Shown: positions 9,941 through 19,141, counted from the first letter of the stretch. The stretch is DNA of 64,000 nucleotides from an uncultured Vicinamibacterales bacterium (GCA_958295905.1 OY282382.1:2442001-2506000), one strand, 5' to 3'. Notes: generated from the letters alone by a model not told the origin. Numbers and translations: made by a program.

Positions 9941-10200
9941 CGCGCAATGAGGCCGCGATCTGCGACGATCGCGGAAGGATGCCGGGTCTGCCACGAGAAA
10001 ATGCTTCTGGCAGAGCTTCAATGAGGCCGCGGGCATCCACCAGCGGAAGCACGGCCCGGAGTGGGAGCGCCGGCCGGATTTCGGCCGCGCTTCAATGAGG
10101 CCGCGGGCATCTACCCGCGGAAACTTCGGCCCCGGCGATTTCTCCTCTCCCTCGTCCGCCGGTAGCTTCAATGAGGGCACGGGAGCTCACCGGATCCCGT
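9941..10200. CRISPR. Short CRISPR array, four 36-bp repeats, likely type I-G
   Basis: Repeats lie at 9941-9976, 10015-10050, 10089-10124 and 10165-10200. The spacers between them are 38, 38 and 40 bp. The two middle repeats begin GCTTCAATGAGGCCGCGGG. The third repeat has a perfect 7-bp stem (CCGCGGG/CCCGCGG). The outer two are diverged in sequence but keep a hairpin in the same place. Read on the minus strand the repeat ends in ATTGAAGC, close to the usual ATTGAAAC handle. Transcription is therefore probably leftward from an AT-rich leader at 10201-10350. It sits beside a type I-G cas operon. Confidence 0.85.
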
Positions 10201-10347
10201 CGTCGAGGTTGTGCAAGCTCCCTGACGCATGGTAGCATCTTATCTGCAAGAAGAATTTTAAATTCTGGCCCGAGCGAAGAACGCCAGCACACGGGGCACC
10301 GGGTCCAGGCTTCACCGAATGGCCGTTCAACGAAACCCAAGGGCCGC
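10201..10347. promoter_or_regulatory. AT-rich leader and probable divergent promoter region
   Basis: The interval between the array and the cas operon contains the only AT-rich block of the area (about 10228-10270), including the palindrome GAATTTTAAATTC. It is the natural place for a leader driving the array leftward and a promoter for the cas genes rightward. Candidate hexamers (TTGTGC about 18 bases before TAGCAT) are weak, so no exact start is assigned. Confidence 0.4.
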
Positions 10348-10359
10348 AAGGAGGAAGCG

Positions 10360-10551
10360 ATGAAATGCACTATCGAATACTCGCAGACCCGTTCGGAAAC
10401 CATCAGTATGCGTCTTGATCTGTCGGTCGACGATCCGCCGTTGTCCAGGTCCGTCGGACATCCAACGATGCCGTCGCGGCCGGGCGTTGTGATCCGGGGT
10501 CCCTGGCCGGAAGCGCCGGCCACCCGCGCCGAAGCGGAGAACGACCGATGA
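10360..10551 (+). CDS. 63-residue protein of unknown function heading the cas operon
   Basis: This small ORF has the best Shine-Dalgarno sequence seen in the window (AAGGAGG at 10348-10354, five bases before ATG). Its TGA overlaps the ATG of cas7 (ATGA at 10548-10551), so it is coupled to the effector operon. The product begins MKCTIEYSQTRSETISMRLD and ends in a Pro-rich, charged tail. I recognise no domain, signal peptide or membrane segment. It could be an accessory or regulatory peptide, a translational leader for cas7, or the remnant of a lost gene. The strong ribosome-binding site argues that it is translated. Confidence 0.6.
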   Translation: MKCTIEYSQTRSETISMRLDLSVDDPPLSRSVGHPTMPSRPGVVIRGPWPEAPATRAEAENDR

Positions 10552-11777
10552 ACGTGACATTGACCGTCTCGTCGCTGATCGAAGCTGTCGCCAACGATGC
10601 CGCGCTCCGGCGGGTCCGGCGCCTTCAGCCCGCCGGCGGGGTCGGGGACAAGCTGTTCCCGCCAACCTATCCAGGCGCCGGGCGAAACGCACCCCCACGC
10701 CACGTCTTCGAACGGCGGCGCGTGGATGGCGGCGACGTTTGGTGCGTGCTCATCGACAGCGTTCAGAGTCAGGCGAATCGTCTGGAGGAAGCGCTTCTGT
10801 CGGCGGCTGAACAGGGTGGAATCCGGCTTCCTTACGTGACGGTCGATTTTCGCGGGGCCGGCCTCGACCCGCTGGAGCGGATCACGTCGCTCGACGCGCC
10901 GCACCGAGTCTACGACGCGATTCTGCGTGACAGCCTTCTGGAAGGTCAACCCTTCATGCAGAGCCAAGCCGGCCGACGCCTCGCGGCGGCGAAGCCGGCC
11001 GACGCCACCGCGTTGCTGGAGCTTTCGCCGACCGCGCTCCTGTTCGGGGCGTGGCACAGCCAGGGGGAGGGCGGCGGGCTCGGCGCGAAGTTCCCGCGCG
11101 CGCTCGTGTCCGAAATCATGGGCATCGATACGCCGGTCGATGAAATTCCGAATCAGCGCACCGGCGAGAAGGAACCGAGGACGGCAGGGCAGCGCACCGG
11201 CAGCCGGATCGACCCTTTGGGTGTCCTCCGGAAGGTGGAGGTGTTCAAAGGGGGCGAGGGCTGGAGCCCCCATCAGAAAGAAGCCGGAGCGCGTGCGAAG
11301 AAGGTGCGCCCTTCCGAGATCAATCACGGCAACATTGCGCCCACCGTCCAACCGCTTGGCGTCACGTGCGCCTATGCCGAACACCGGGCTGTGATCACGC
11401 TGGCGGGACTGCGGCGGCTGCGCTTCGGGAGCGACGAACGGAACGACGCCGGACGCGCTCTGATCGCCGCCCTGGGACTCGTCGCCTTGGCTGAGCAGGA
11501 TGCCGGCGGCTATGCGCTGCGGTCGCGTTGCGATCTCGTGTGCGACGGTTCTGCGCCGCTGGAGCTGGTGCGGGCGGACGGCTCGACCGAGAGCGTTGAT
11601 CTCGACCGCGACAACGCGCAGGCGCTGTACCAGGAAACTTACGCTCGTGCCGAGTCGGCAGGTTTCCGATTCGAGTCGATCTCACTGAAGCCGCAAGAGA
11701 AACTGATCGAGATCGTCCGGCGCAGCCGGGAATTTGCGCTGGAAGGCGCGGGCGGCGAGGAGCCCGAGAAGAACTGA
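10548..11777 (+). CDS. csb1: Type I-G Cascade backbone protein Cas7 (Csb1)
   Basis: The 409-residue product matches the Csb1/GSU0053 RAMP family, the Cas7 backbone of type I-G (formerly I-U) Cascade that coats the crRNA. Recognisable parts are the N-terminal LIEAVANDAALRRVRRLQPA, GDKLFPPTYPG, the SVQSQANRLEEALL segment and ALLFGAWHSQGEGGGLGAKF followed by PRALVSEIMGID. It starts inside the stop of the small ORF and its stop overlaps the start of csb2 by one base. Function is assigned by family and by the conserved neighbourhood. Confidence 0.88.
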   Translation: MNVTLTVSSLIEAVANDAALRRVRRLQPAGGVGDKLFPPTYPGAGRNAPPRHVFERRRVDGGDVWCVLIDSVQSQANRLEEALLSAAEQGGIRLPYVTVDFRGAGLDPLERITSLDAPHRVYDAILRDSLLEGQPFMQSQAGRRLAAAKPADATALLELSPTALLFGAWHSQGEGGGLGAKFPRALVSEIMGIDTPVDEIPNQRTGEKEPRTAGQRTGSRIDPLGVLRKVEVFKGGEGWSPHQKEAGARAKKVRPSEINHGNIAPTVQPLGVTCAYAEHRAVITLAGLRRLRFGSDERNDAGRALIAALGLVALAEQDAGGYALRSRCDLVCDGSAPLELVRADGSTESVDLDRDNAQALYQETYARAESAGFRFESISLKPQEKLIEIVRRSREFALEGAGGEEPEKN

Positions 11778-13216
11778 TGAGCTTCCTTCTCGAGATCGAA
11801 TTCCTGACCGGCGTGTGCCGGGCGGCCCAAAGTCCGGCGAGCGACAAGCCCGACTGGCCGCCGCAGCCGGATCGCGTGTTCTCGGCGCTGGTCTGCGCGT
11901 GGGCCGGCCGTGGTGGACGCGAGGACGAGCGGCTGGCCCTCATGTGGTTGGAGGAACAGCCGGCGCCAACCGTTCACGCGAGCGGTCACGCCGCCAGAAC
12001 GGCGCCCGACGTGTTCGTGCCGCCCAATGACCCGAGGTCCTCCAAGGCGGCGAAGACGTACCTCAAGGTAGTGCCTGACGAGCGCGCGCGCCAGCCGCGC
12101 CGGTTCCCCGCCGCCTGTCCAGACGATCCGGTGATGGCCATGGTCTGGTCTGACGAGCCTGGTCCTGATCTGTTCAAGTCTCTGGACCGGGTGGCGCGTG
12201 ACATCGGTTATCTCGGACATTCGGCCAGTTTGGTGCGTTGCCGGTTTCTCCGTGACAACTCGGTGACGCCGCCTCACCCGGGTGCGCCCGCCCGGCGGAG
12301 CGTTTATCCGGGCCGCTTGGCCGAGTTGGAAGCCGCGCATCGCGCGAATCCGGTTCGTCCCGTGATCGGGCCGGGCGCCTCCGTGCCGATGGTCTCTCCG
12401 GCCTCGACGTCTGAATCGCCGGCCGAATGGCTGGTGCTGGAAGCGATCGAGGGGGAAACGCCCGATCTACGCGCGTCCGCGCTGGTTTGCCGCGCATTGC
12501 GTCGGGCCTTGATGAGTGGCTACCGACGCGCGGAGCTCGGCGACGCGATCCCGGAGATCGTATCGGGGCACACGGCAGACCGCAGGCCGACGCCACGCCC
12601 GCATCTTGCAGTGGCGCCGCTGGCGTTCGCGGGCTACCCGCATGCCGACGGCCGTGTGTTCGGTTTCGCCCTGATCCCTCCCGCTGACATACGTCTTCAA
12701 GGTGTGCCGGGGTTTCTCCGGGCCTTTGAAGCAGTTGCACGATACGATCCCGGGCGGGAGCGCCGCGTGCTGAAACTGGATGGATTACCCCTGAGCAAGC
12801 CGCTTCATCTTGCTCCCGCGGGTGCCACGGCGCCTCGCTCGCTCTCGCCGGAGCCGTATCTGAAACCGGCGCACGTGTGGGCGAGCGTTACGCCGATCGT
12901 TCTCGACCGGCATCTCAAACGGAACGGCGATAATGAAATCCGTGAAATCATCGCCAACGCCTGCGAGAACGCCGGACTGCCGCGTCCCGATCCGCAGCGG
13001 ATTCGCACCGGCAAGCACTCGGCCATCGAGGGTGCGCCGCCGGCGCGGCCCTTGGCCGGCGCGCCTTCCTGGATCCGCTGGAAGGTGCCCGAATCGTTCG
13101 CCACCCGCTCGCTGGTTCACGCGGTCATCGATTTCGGACGTGCGACGGCCGGTCCCGTTCTGCTGGGCGCCGGCCGGTTCACCGGTCTGGGTCTGTGCCG
13201 CGGCATCGGAGGGTGA
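11777..13216 (+). CDS. csb2: Type I-G Cas5-Cas6 fusion protein (Csb2)
   Basis: The 479-residue protein fits the Csb2/GSU0054 family, in which a Cas5-like N-terminal part (SFLLEIEFLTGVCRAAQ) is joined to a Cas6-like C-terminal part that cuts pre-crRNA. The C-terminus has the glycine-rich loop GPVLLGAGRFTGLGLCRG typical of RAMP folds. ATG at 11777 overlaps the csb1 stop. The stop is two bases before the Cas3 start. It would process the repeats at 9941-10200 and cap the Cascade complex. Confidence 0.87.
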   Translation: MSFLLEIEFLTGVCRAAQSPASDKPDWPPQPDRVFSALVCAWAGRGGREDERLALMWLEEQPAPTVHASGHAARTAPDVFVPPNDPRSSKAAKTYLKVVPDERARQPRRFPAACPDDPVMAMVWSDEPGPDLFKSLDRVARDIGYLGHSASLVRCRFLRDNSVTPPHPGAPARRSVYPGRLAELEAAHRANPVRPVIGPGASVPMVSPASTSESPAEWLVLEAIEGETPDLRASALVCRALRRALMSGYRRAELGDAIPEIVSGHTADRRPTPRPHLAVAPLAFAGYPHADGRVFGFALIPPADIRLQGVPGFLRAFEAVARYDPGRERRVLKLDGLPLSKPLHLAPAGATAPRSLSPEPYLKPAHVWASVTPIVLDRHLKRNGDNEIREIIANACENAGLPRPDPQRIRTGKHSAIEGAPPARPLAGAPSWIRWKVPESFATRSLVHAVIDFGRATAGPVLLGAGRFTGLGLCRGIGG

Positions 13217-13218
13217 TC

Positions 13219-16200
13219 ATGGAGCTTGGCGCTGCTGATTTCGCCGACTTTCTGCAGGCGATCCACGGTCACGACCCGTATCCATGGCAGCAGGCGCTGG
13301 TCGACCAGTTGGCAGAGGGCGACGAATGGCCCGACGTGCTGGATCTGCCGACGGGAGTGGGCAAGACCGCGGCGATCGATGCCGCCGTTTTCCATTTGGC
13401 GTTGCAGTTCAAGTCTCCCGGACGTGCCGCGTTACGAATGGCGCTGGTCGTCGATCGACGCTTGGTCGTCGACGACGCCTACGAACGGGCGAAGAAAATC
13501 GCCTGCGTTCTCAACGATCCGGCCCAAGTGAAAGATCCGCGGCGCCCGGTCGTCGACGAAGTCGCCGCCCGCCTGAAACATCTGGCCGGTGATGGCGAGC
13601 CGCCGCTGGTCGCGCAGCGACTCCGCGGGGGGGCGCCGCTGGAGTCCGATTGGGCACGGACGCCGACGCAGCCGACGATCCTCTGCTCGACCGTGGATCA
13701 GGTGGGATCGCGCCTGCTGTTCCGCGGCTACGGGGTTTCGAACCGCATGAAGCCGGTGCACGCCGGACTGTTGGGAACTCACACGCTGATCCTGCTCGAC
13801 GAAGCCCATCTGTCGGAGCCGTTCAGGGAAACCGTGCAGGCCATACAGGATCTTGACAAGGCCGACATGGCTCTTGGCAAGGCGAAGACGGTGTTGTTGT
13901 CCGCGACCCCCGGGGTGACGGCGAGGCGGCCGCTTGTGCTGACATGCAAGGATCGCGCGCACGCCGACCTCCGAAAACGAATCGAAGCCTCCAAACCAGC
14001 CACGTTGCGCGTCGAATCGGGCGATCCGGTCGATGCCTTCGTGAAGACCGCCAGCGGGACCGCGGCACGCCTGCGACAAGACGGAGTGCCGGCCCCGGTC
14101 GTCGGCGTGATCGTCAACCGCGTCGGCTTGGCGCGCGGGATTTTCATGAAACTGCGGGACCAAGAATCCGACGCCATCCTGCTGATCGGACGCTCGCGGG
14201 ACATTGAGCGTGATCGGATCGTCGAAAGACTCGCTCCCTTTCGTACGGGCAAATCCCGCACGCCAACGGTGTCGACACCGGAAAAGGGATTGGCGGAAGA
14301 CGACAGGCCGACGCTGCCCGGCGAAGCGCAAGATCGGCTTCCGCTGTTTCGGGAAGCGCCCAAGGACTTGAACGCGGGGCCGCTATTCGTGATCGCCACG
14401 CAGTGTCTCGAGGTGGGCGTCGATCTCGACCTGGACGGACTCGTAACGCAGGCCGCATCGTTGGACGCGCTCCGGCAACGGTTCGGCCGCCTGAACCGGG
14501 CCGGCCGGTCCGTCCGCGCCGAGGGCGTGATTGTCGCGCGCGCCGAGGACGTCACCAAAAAGGCCGACGACGCGGTTTATGGCGACCGTATCGCGAAGAC
14601 TTGGGAGGCGCTCCAGCGGATTGCGCACGAAGGAATCGTCGACTTCGGCGTCGCGGCGCTGGAACGCCGACTTCAGGGGATGGAAGTAACCGACCTCGCG
14701 GCGCCGCGGCCAAAGGCGCCCGTGGCGATGCCCGCCTACTTCGATCTCTGGTCGCAGACCTCGCCGCCGCCGGCCGCGGACCCGGACGTCGGGTTGTTTC
14801 TGCACGGCGTCGAGCGCAGATCCGCCGGCGCGTCGTTCGTTTGGCGCGGCGACATCACCCAGGACGATCTGAAAGCGGCCGGCGATCTGGCACCGCTCCT
14901 GCAACTGGCCCCGCCGCGGGCCGCGGAGATGGTCGAAGTGCCGCTGTGGGCCGCGAAAGCGTGGTTGCGCCGGAGCACGAACGGCGCGGACCTGACGGAC
15001 ATCTCGGACGTGGCCGAACGCGGCGGCTCCCGCGAGACGGATGAGCCCGATGGGCGTGGACGTTCGGCGTTCCGTTGGGCCGGTACCGGCGATCCGCGTA
15101 CCGGAGTCGTGTCCGCGAACGAATTGCGGCCGGGAGACGTGCTGGTGGTCCCGGCCGAGTACGGGGGCTGCGACGAGTTCGGTTGGGATCCGGCGTTCGA
15201 GAAACGTGTTGCCGACGTGGCCGACGACGCCGCGCGTCCCTTCCGGCAGCGGCGTCACGTGGTCCGGATCGCTCGTGACGTCGTGGCGACGGACGACCAG
15301 TGGGGTCGTCTCCGCGAGATTCTGGAGGATGACGGCGCCACGGGCCGCAATCTGGTCGAACGGTTGCTTGACGCATTGCCGGCGAGGTCTCCGTCTGAAC
15401 CGGAAGACGCAGAGCGGCCGCGCCAGATACGTGAGCCGCTCGAAGCCCTGCTGGAACGGGCAAGAGGAGGAATCGACAGGTCTAGGCATACCTACCCCGG
15501 CGATTCCGAAGGCCGGACGGTTCTCGTAGCACCGCAGGGATTGCGGCGGGAGAAAGCGGCAGCGGGATCGGAAGCCGGGCCGTCGACCGAGGACGACACG
15601 CTCTCGCACACGTCAGGAAAGGCCGTCAGCGTCGACAATCACACGTGCCACGTCGTTGAGACGGTCGCGTGCTTCGTTAAGACGTTGAAGCTGCCGGAGC
15701 CTGCCGCCAGCGATCTGAAGCTCGCCGCCTTTCTGCACGATGCCGGCAAGGCCGGCCATCGTTTTCAGGTCTACTTGGCCGGCGGCGATCCGTGGAACCG
15801 TCCGGACGGGCCCGCGATGGCCAAGAGCGGGCGGCGTTTGCCGAACGGCGCATGGGCACGGGCCGGGCTTCCGACGGGATGGCGTCACGAGGCGCTGTCG
15901 GTCCGGATGGCGCAGGCGCATCGGCGATTCGCGGAAGCCCGGGATCCCGCCCTTGTGCTGTGGTTGATTGGCACGCACCACGGGTTCGGGCGGCCGTTCT
16001 TCGGCTTCGCCGACCCGCGCGGGGGCAGTGCGGGTCACGAGGGCCCCGCGGCCTGTCTCGACGTCGAGAACTGGAGGCTTGCGCCCGGACCCGGGCCGCA
16101 ATCGATGGCGTTCGACGTCGATGGCGCCGACTGGGCGGCGTTGTATCAACAACTCAAGCAGCGATACGGCATATGGGGGTTGGCGTATCTGGAAACGATC

Positions 16201-16251
16201 CTGCGTTTGGCGGACCATCGCGCGTCGGAGTCCGAGCGACGTGATGACTGA
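13219..16251 (+). CDS. cas3: Type I-G Cas3 helicase-nuclease with C-terminal HD domain
   Basis: The helicase part comes first: Walker A LPTGVGKTAAID at about residues 45-56, DEAH box LLDEAHLSEPF at about 193-203, and the second RecA domain with QCLEVGVDLDLDGLV and RQRFGRLNRAGR. An HD nuclease domain follows at the C-terminus (HTCHVVETVACF, LAAFLHDAGKAGHRF, IGTHHGF). The order helicase then HD is the one known for type I-G, unlike the HD-first Cas3 of most type I systems. ATG 13219 is preferred over an in-frame start at 13195 because it follows a GGAGGG ribosome-binding site and the csb2 stop. All catalytic motifs look intact. Confidence 0.92.
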   Translation: MELGAADFADFLQAIHGHDPYPWQQALVDQLAEGDEWPDVLDLPTGVGKTAAIDAAVFHLALQFKSPGRAALRMALVVDRRLVVDDAYERAKKIACVLNDPAQVKDPRRPVVDEVAARLKHLAGDGEPPLVAQRLRGGAPLESDWARTPTQPTILCSTVDQVGSRLLFRGYGVSNRMKPVHAGLLGTHTLILLDEAHLSEPFRETVQAIQDLDKADMALGKAKTVLLSATPGVTARRPLVLTCKDRAHADLRKRIEASKPATLRVESGDPVDAFVKTASGTAARLRQDGVPAPVVGVIVNRVGLARGIFMKLRDQESDAILLIGRSRDIERDRIVERLAPFRTGKSRTPTVSTPEKGLAEDDRPTLPGEAQDRLPLFREAPKDLNAGPLFVIATQCLEVGVDLDLDGLVTQAASLDALRQRFGRLNRAGRSVRAEGVIVARAEDVTKKADDAVYGDRIAKTWEALQRIAHEGIVDFGVAALERRLQGMEVTDLAAPRPKAPVAMPAYFDLWSQTSPPPAADPDVGLFLHGVERRSAGASFVWRGDITQDDLKAAGDLAPLLQLAPPRAAEMVEVPLWAAKAWLRRSTNGADLTDISDVAERGGSRETDEPDGRGRSAFRWAGTGDPRTGVVSANELRPGDVLVVPAEYGGCDEFGWDPAFEKRVADVADDAARPFRQRRHVVRIARDVVATDDQWGRLREILEDDGATGRNLVERLLDALPARSPSEPEDAERPRQIREPLEALLERARGGIDRSRHTYPGDSEGRTVLVAPQGLRREKAAAGSEAGPSTEDDTLSHTSGKAVSVDNHTCHVVETVACFVKTLKLPEPAASDLKLAAFLHDAGKAGHRFQVYLAGGDPWNRPDGPAMAKSGRRLPNGAWARAGLPTGWRHEALSVRMAQAHRRFAEARDPALVLWLIGTHHGFGRPFFGFADPRGGSAGHEGPAACLDVENWRLAPGPGPQSMAFDVDGADWAALYQQLKQRYGIWGLAYLETILRLADHRASESERRDD

Positions 16252-17245
16252 ACGAGCCACGCATCGCTTGGCGGGGCTGGAACCCGACAACCTGCTGGCC
16301 TTCCTGGCCCTGCTGGGCACGTTGCGGACGCTCGAACACGCCCGCCCCGCTTGGCGGGCGCGCGTCGGCTGGGCGGTTGACACGCCTCCTGTCCGGCCGG
16401 TGCTGACGGTGGCTGCCTCGGCGATGGAACAGGAAATCGTGGCTACCGTCGCGGAGGGTCTAAGGGATTTGGCCCGCCGGCACGACTTCGGCGGGCTCAA
16501 GGACTTGAAGCTGTCCCGCGGGGAGGCGGCCGAGAGGCTCCGCCACGCCGCGGCCCGCGATCGGTACACGTCCGATCTGTGGGCCGCGCTGATCAGCGAC
16601 GCCGCGGCCCGTGACAAGAACAAGATGCACGAGGCGGAACCGACTCCTCTCTGCCTTCTGTTCGGTCAGGGGCACATGCACTTCATGTCCCGCTTGGCGT
16701 CGGTTCCGCGGGAATCGACGCCGCCGGACAGAGGCGCCGGCCGCGAGAAGATCACCATCGGTGAAACGGACTCTCTGCGGGAGGCGTTGTTCGAGCCCTG
16801 GACCCGCCCTGACGCGACGTTTTCTTTTCGGTGGGATCCGCACGAGGACGTGCGCTACGCGTTGCGCGCCACCGATCCGACGGATGCCAGGACCAAGGAG
16901 AAGACGCAGCACGGGGCCAACCGTCTGGCCGCCATCGGTCTTTCCGTGCTGACCGTGGTTCCCCGGCTGCGTGCCGGAACCGTTCGGTTGGACGTCGTCG
17001 GAGGTGAACGTAGCGGCGGCTTCGCGTTCACGTGGCCGATCTGGCGCGATCCGATCAGCCTCGCCACGATTAGATCGCTGCTTGGTCACACAGGACTTGA
17101 CAAGCCGGCGACGCGGGACGCGCTGGGGGTCGTCGAGTTGCGGCGCGCGCGACGGATCTCGGTCGGCAAGTTCATGAACGTCACGAGAGCCGAACCGGTC
17201 GACGATTCCGCAGGCGAGACACCACAGCCGGGCGGCGATTCGTGA
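16244..17245 (+). CDS. Probable type I-G Cas8-like large subunit
   Basis: The 333-residue product starts eight bases inside cas3 (ATGACTGA at 16244-16251). It begins THRLAGLEPDNLLAFLALLGTLR, the hallmark opening of the Cas8/Csx17-type large subunits of type I-G loci, and contains LLFGQGHMHFMSRL and the C-terminal RDALGVVELRRARRISVGKF. The large subunit would recognise the PAM and recruit Cas3. The family is very divergent, so the exact subfamily (Cas8u2/Csb3 or Csx17) is uncertain. It is the last cas gene; cas4, cas1 and cas2 do not follow. Confidence 0.75.
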   Translation: MTERATHRLAGLEPDNLLAFLALLGTLRTLEHARPAWRARVGWAVDTPPVRPVLTVAASAMEQEIVATVAEGLRDLARRHDFGGLKDLKLSRGEAAERLRHAAARDRYTSDLWAALISDAAARDKNKMHEAEPTPLCLLFGQGHMHFMSRLASVPRESTPPDRGAGREKITIGETDSLREALFEPWTRPDATFSFRWDPHEDVRYALRATDPTDARTKEKTQHGANRLAAIGLSVLTVVPRLRAGTVRLDVVGGERSGGFAFTWPIWRDPISLATIRSLLGHTGLDKPATRDALGVVELRRARRISVGKFMNVTRAEPVDDSAGETPQPGGDS

Positions 17246-17301
17246 GGGCATGGAAGGACCCGCCCGCCGCGGCCTGCCGGGCCGGTGCGTGAGACCCGTC
17301 C

Positions 17302-18849
17302 ATGAACCGAAGGCGGCTGCCGATCGGAATCCAGACGTTCCGCGAGCTTCGCGGGCGCGGCTGCTACTACGTCGACAAGACCGCCTACATCGCGTGGCTG
17401 GCCGACGAGGGCAAGCACTATTTCCTCTCGCGCCCGCGCCGCTTCGGCAAGAGCCTGTTCCTGGACACGCTGAAAGAGCTGTTCGAAGGCAACGAACCGC
17501 TGTTCGAAGGGCTGGCCGTTCACGACGGCTGGGACTGGTCGGTCCGCCATCCAGTGTTGCGCCTGAGTTTCGGCGGCGGCCACTTCCGCGCGGCCGGCGA
17601 TCTTCCGGCGGACGTGGCGGACCAGTTGGAGGCCATCGAGGCCGATGCCGGCGTCGCCGGCCGCCGGGGCCCCGTGCCGGCGCGTTTCCGCCGCCTGATC
17701 AAGGCGCTTCACGAGAGCGCCGGGCAACGGGTGGCGGTGCTGGTCGACGAGTACGACAAGCCGATTCTGGACGCGCTGGACGATCCGGACGTGGCCCGCG
17801 CCAACCGCGACTTCCTGAGGAGCGTCTACGCCGTCGTCAAGGACAGCGACGCCCACGTCCGGTTCACGTTCCTGACCGGCGTCAGCAAGTTCTCGAAGGT
17901 CAGCCTGTTCTCGGGGCTCAACAACCTCACCGACATCACCCTCGACCCGCGTTTCTCCGCCGTCTGCGGCTATACCGACGCGGACCTCGACACCGTGTTC
18001 GCGGCGGAGCTGCCGGGACTCGACCGCGACGAGATCAGACGCTGGTACAACGGCTACAACTGGCTCGGCGAGGAGAGCGTCTACAATCCGTACGACATCC
18101 TCCTGCTTTTGCGCAACCGCAAGTTCGACGCTTGGTGGTTCGAGACCGGCACGCCGTCGTTCCTGATCGACACGCTGCTCGCGCGCGGGGTCGGTTCGAT
18201 ATCCCTTGACGGCATGGTCGGCAGCGCCGACCTGTTGTCGTCGTTCGACGTCGACCACATCGCGACGGAGGCGCTGCTTTTCCAGACCGGTTACCTGACG
18301 ATCGCCGGCGTGGAGAACCTCGGCGGCAAGGCTCTCTATCGGCTGGGCTATCCGAACCGCGAGGTGCGCCAGAGTCTCAACGAGCGGCTGCTGCGCGCCA
18401 TGACGCCGGAGCCGTCGCAGCAGGGAGTGCGCGAGATCCGCCTCTACAGGTTGTTGCGGGCCAACGACTTCACCGGGTTGAGGACGTTCTTCGAGGCGTT
18501 CTTCGCGGGCATTCCCCACGATTGGCATCGGAAGAACGACATCGCGCGCTACGAGGGCTACTACGCCAGCGTGTTCTATTCCCACTTCGCGGCGCTGGGG
18601 TTGGACGTCGCCGTGGAGGAGGGAAGCAGCCGTGGCCGTCTGGACATGGCGGTCCGCTTCAACGGTCAGGTCTACCTGTTCGAGTTCAAGGTGGTGGAAC
18701 TGGCGCCCGAGGGCGCGGCGATGGCGCAGTTGAAGGCGAAGGGCTACGCGGACAAGTACCGCGGCCTCGGCCAGCCGATCCATCTGATCGCGGTGGAGTT
18801 CAGCCGGGAGGCGCGGAACGTCGCCGCGTTCGAGGTGGAGCGGGTCTGA
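17302..18849 (+). CDS. AAA-ATPase-like protein with PD-(D/E)XK nuclease-like domain (DUF1703 type)
   Basis: The 515-residue protein opens with the family signature (MNRRRLPIGIQTFRELR, YYVDKTAYIAWL), then a P-loop in SRPRRFGKSLFLDTL at about 45-59, Walker B-like VLVDEYDKPILDAL at about 148-161, and a C-terminal PD-(D/E)XK-like segment (RGRLDMAVRFNGQVYLFEFKV, about 452-472). Such genes occur in many copies in some large genomes and their role is unknown; mobility or toxin-antitoxin-like functions have been suggested. It lies 56 bases after the cas operon in the same direction and closes the inserted island. Confidence 0.85.
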   Translation: MNRRRLPIGIQTFRELRGRGCYYVDKTAYIAWLADEGKHYFLSRPRRFGKSLFLDTLKELFEGNEPLFEGLAVHDGWDWSVRHPVLRLSFGGGHFRAAGDLPADVADQLEAIEADAGVAGRRGPVPARFRRLIKALHESAGQRVAVLVDEYDKPILDALDDPDVARANRDFLRSVYAVVKDSDAHVRFTFLTGVSKFSKVSLFSGLNNLTDITLDPRFSAVCGYTDADLDTVFAAELPGLDRDEIRRWYNGYNWLGEESVYNPYDILLLLRNRKFDAWWFETGTPSFLIDTLLARGVGSISLDGMVGSADLLSSFDVDHIATEALLFQTGYLTIAGVENLGGKALYRLGYPNREVRQSLNERLLRAMTPEPSQQGVREIRLYRLLRANDFTGLRTFFEAFFAGIPHDWHRKNDIARYEGYYASVFYSHFAALGLDVAVEEGSSRGRLDMAVRFNGQVYLFEFKVVELAPEGAAMAQLKAKGYADKYRGLGQPIHLIAVEFSREARNVAAFEVERV

Positions 18850-19141
18850 TCGGCGGGTTCCGGGCGTTCTTCGGCCGCCGGTTACCCGGACCTGCCGCCG
18901 CGTTCGGCTTCGGCATGCGCGGCCGTTGTTGCACACGGTCTGAGACTACTGCTCGGCGGGATGCGGGGCCGCGTCCGGCCATCGGTCGGACTACCTGAGG
19001 AACCGGCGTTCCCCCAATTCAACGAGCTCGCCCAATAAGGCGCTCGTAACGAGTGGTCGCGTCGATTCTTCAGTCGCTGCGGTGACCGCTGATCGCGCAC
19101 CCCCCGCGGGCCGGTTGCCGGCGGCCGGGACGGGTGAGACA

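Noticed and set aside
9977-10014. A perfect 7-bp hairpin (TCTGCCA/TGGCAGA) inside the first CRISPR spacer
   Set aside because: Similar short palindromes occur in the other two spacers, and such pairings are common by chance at this GC content. The regular spacing supports an array.
17302-18849. Treating the DUF1703-type protein as a CRISPR accessory gene
   Set aside because: The family is widespread without CRISPR, and the gene has its own start region 56 bases after the cas operon. Proximity alone is not enough.
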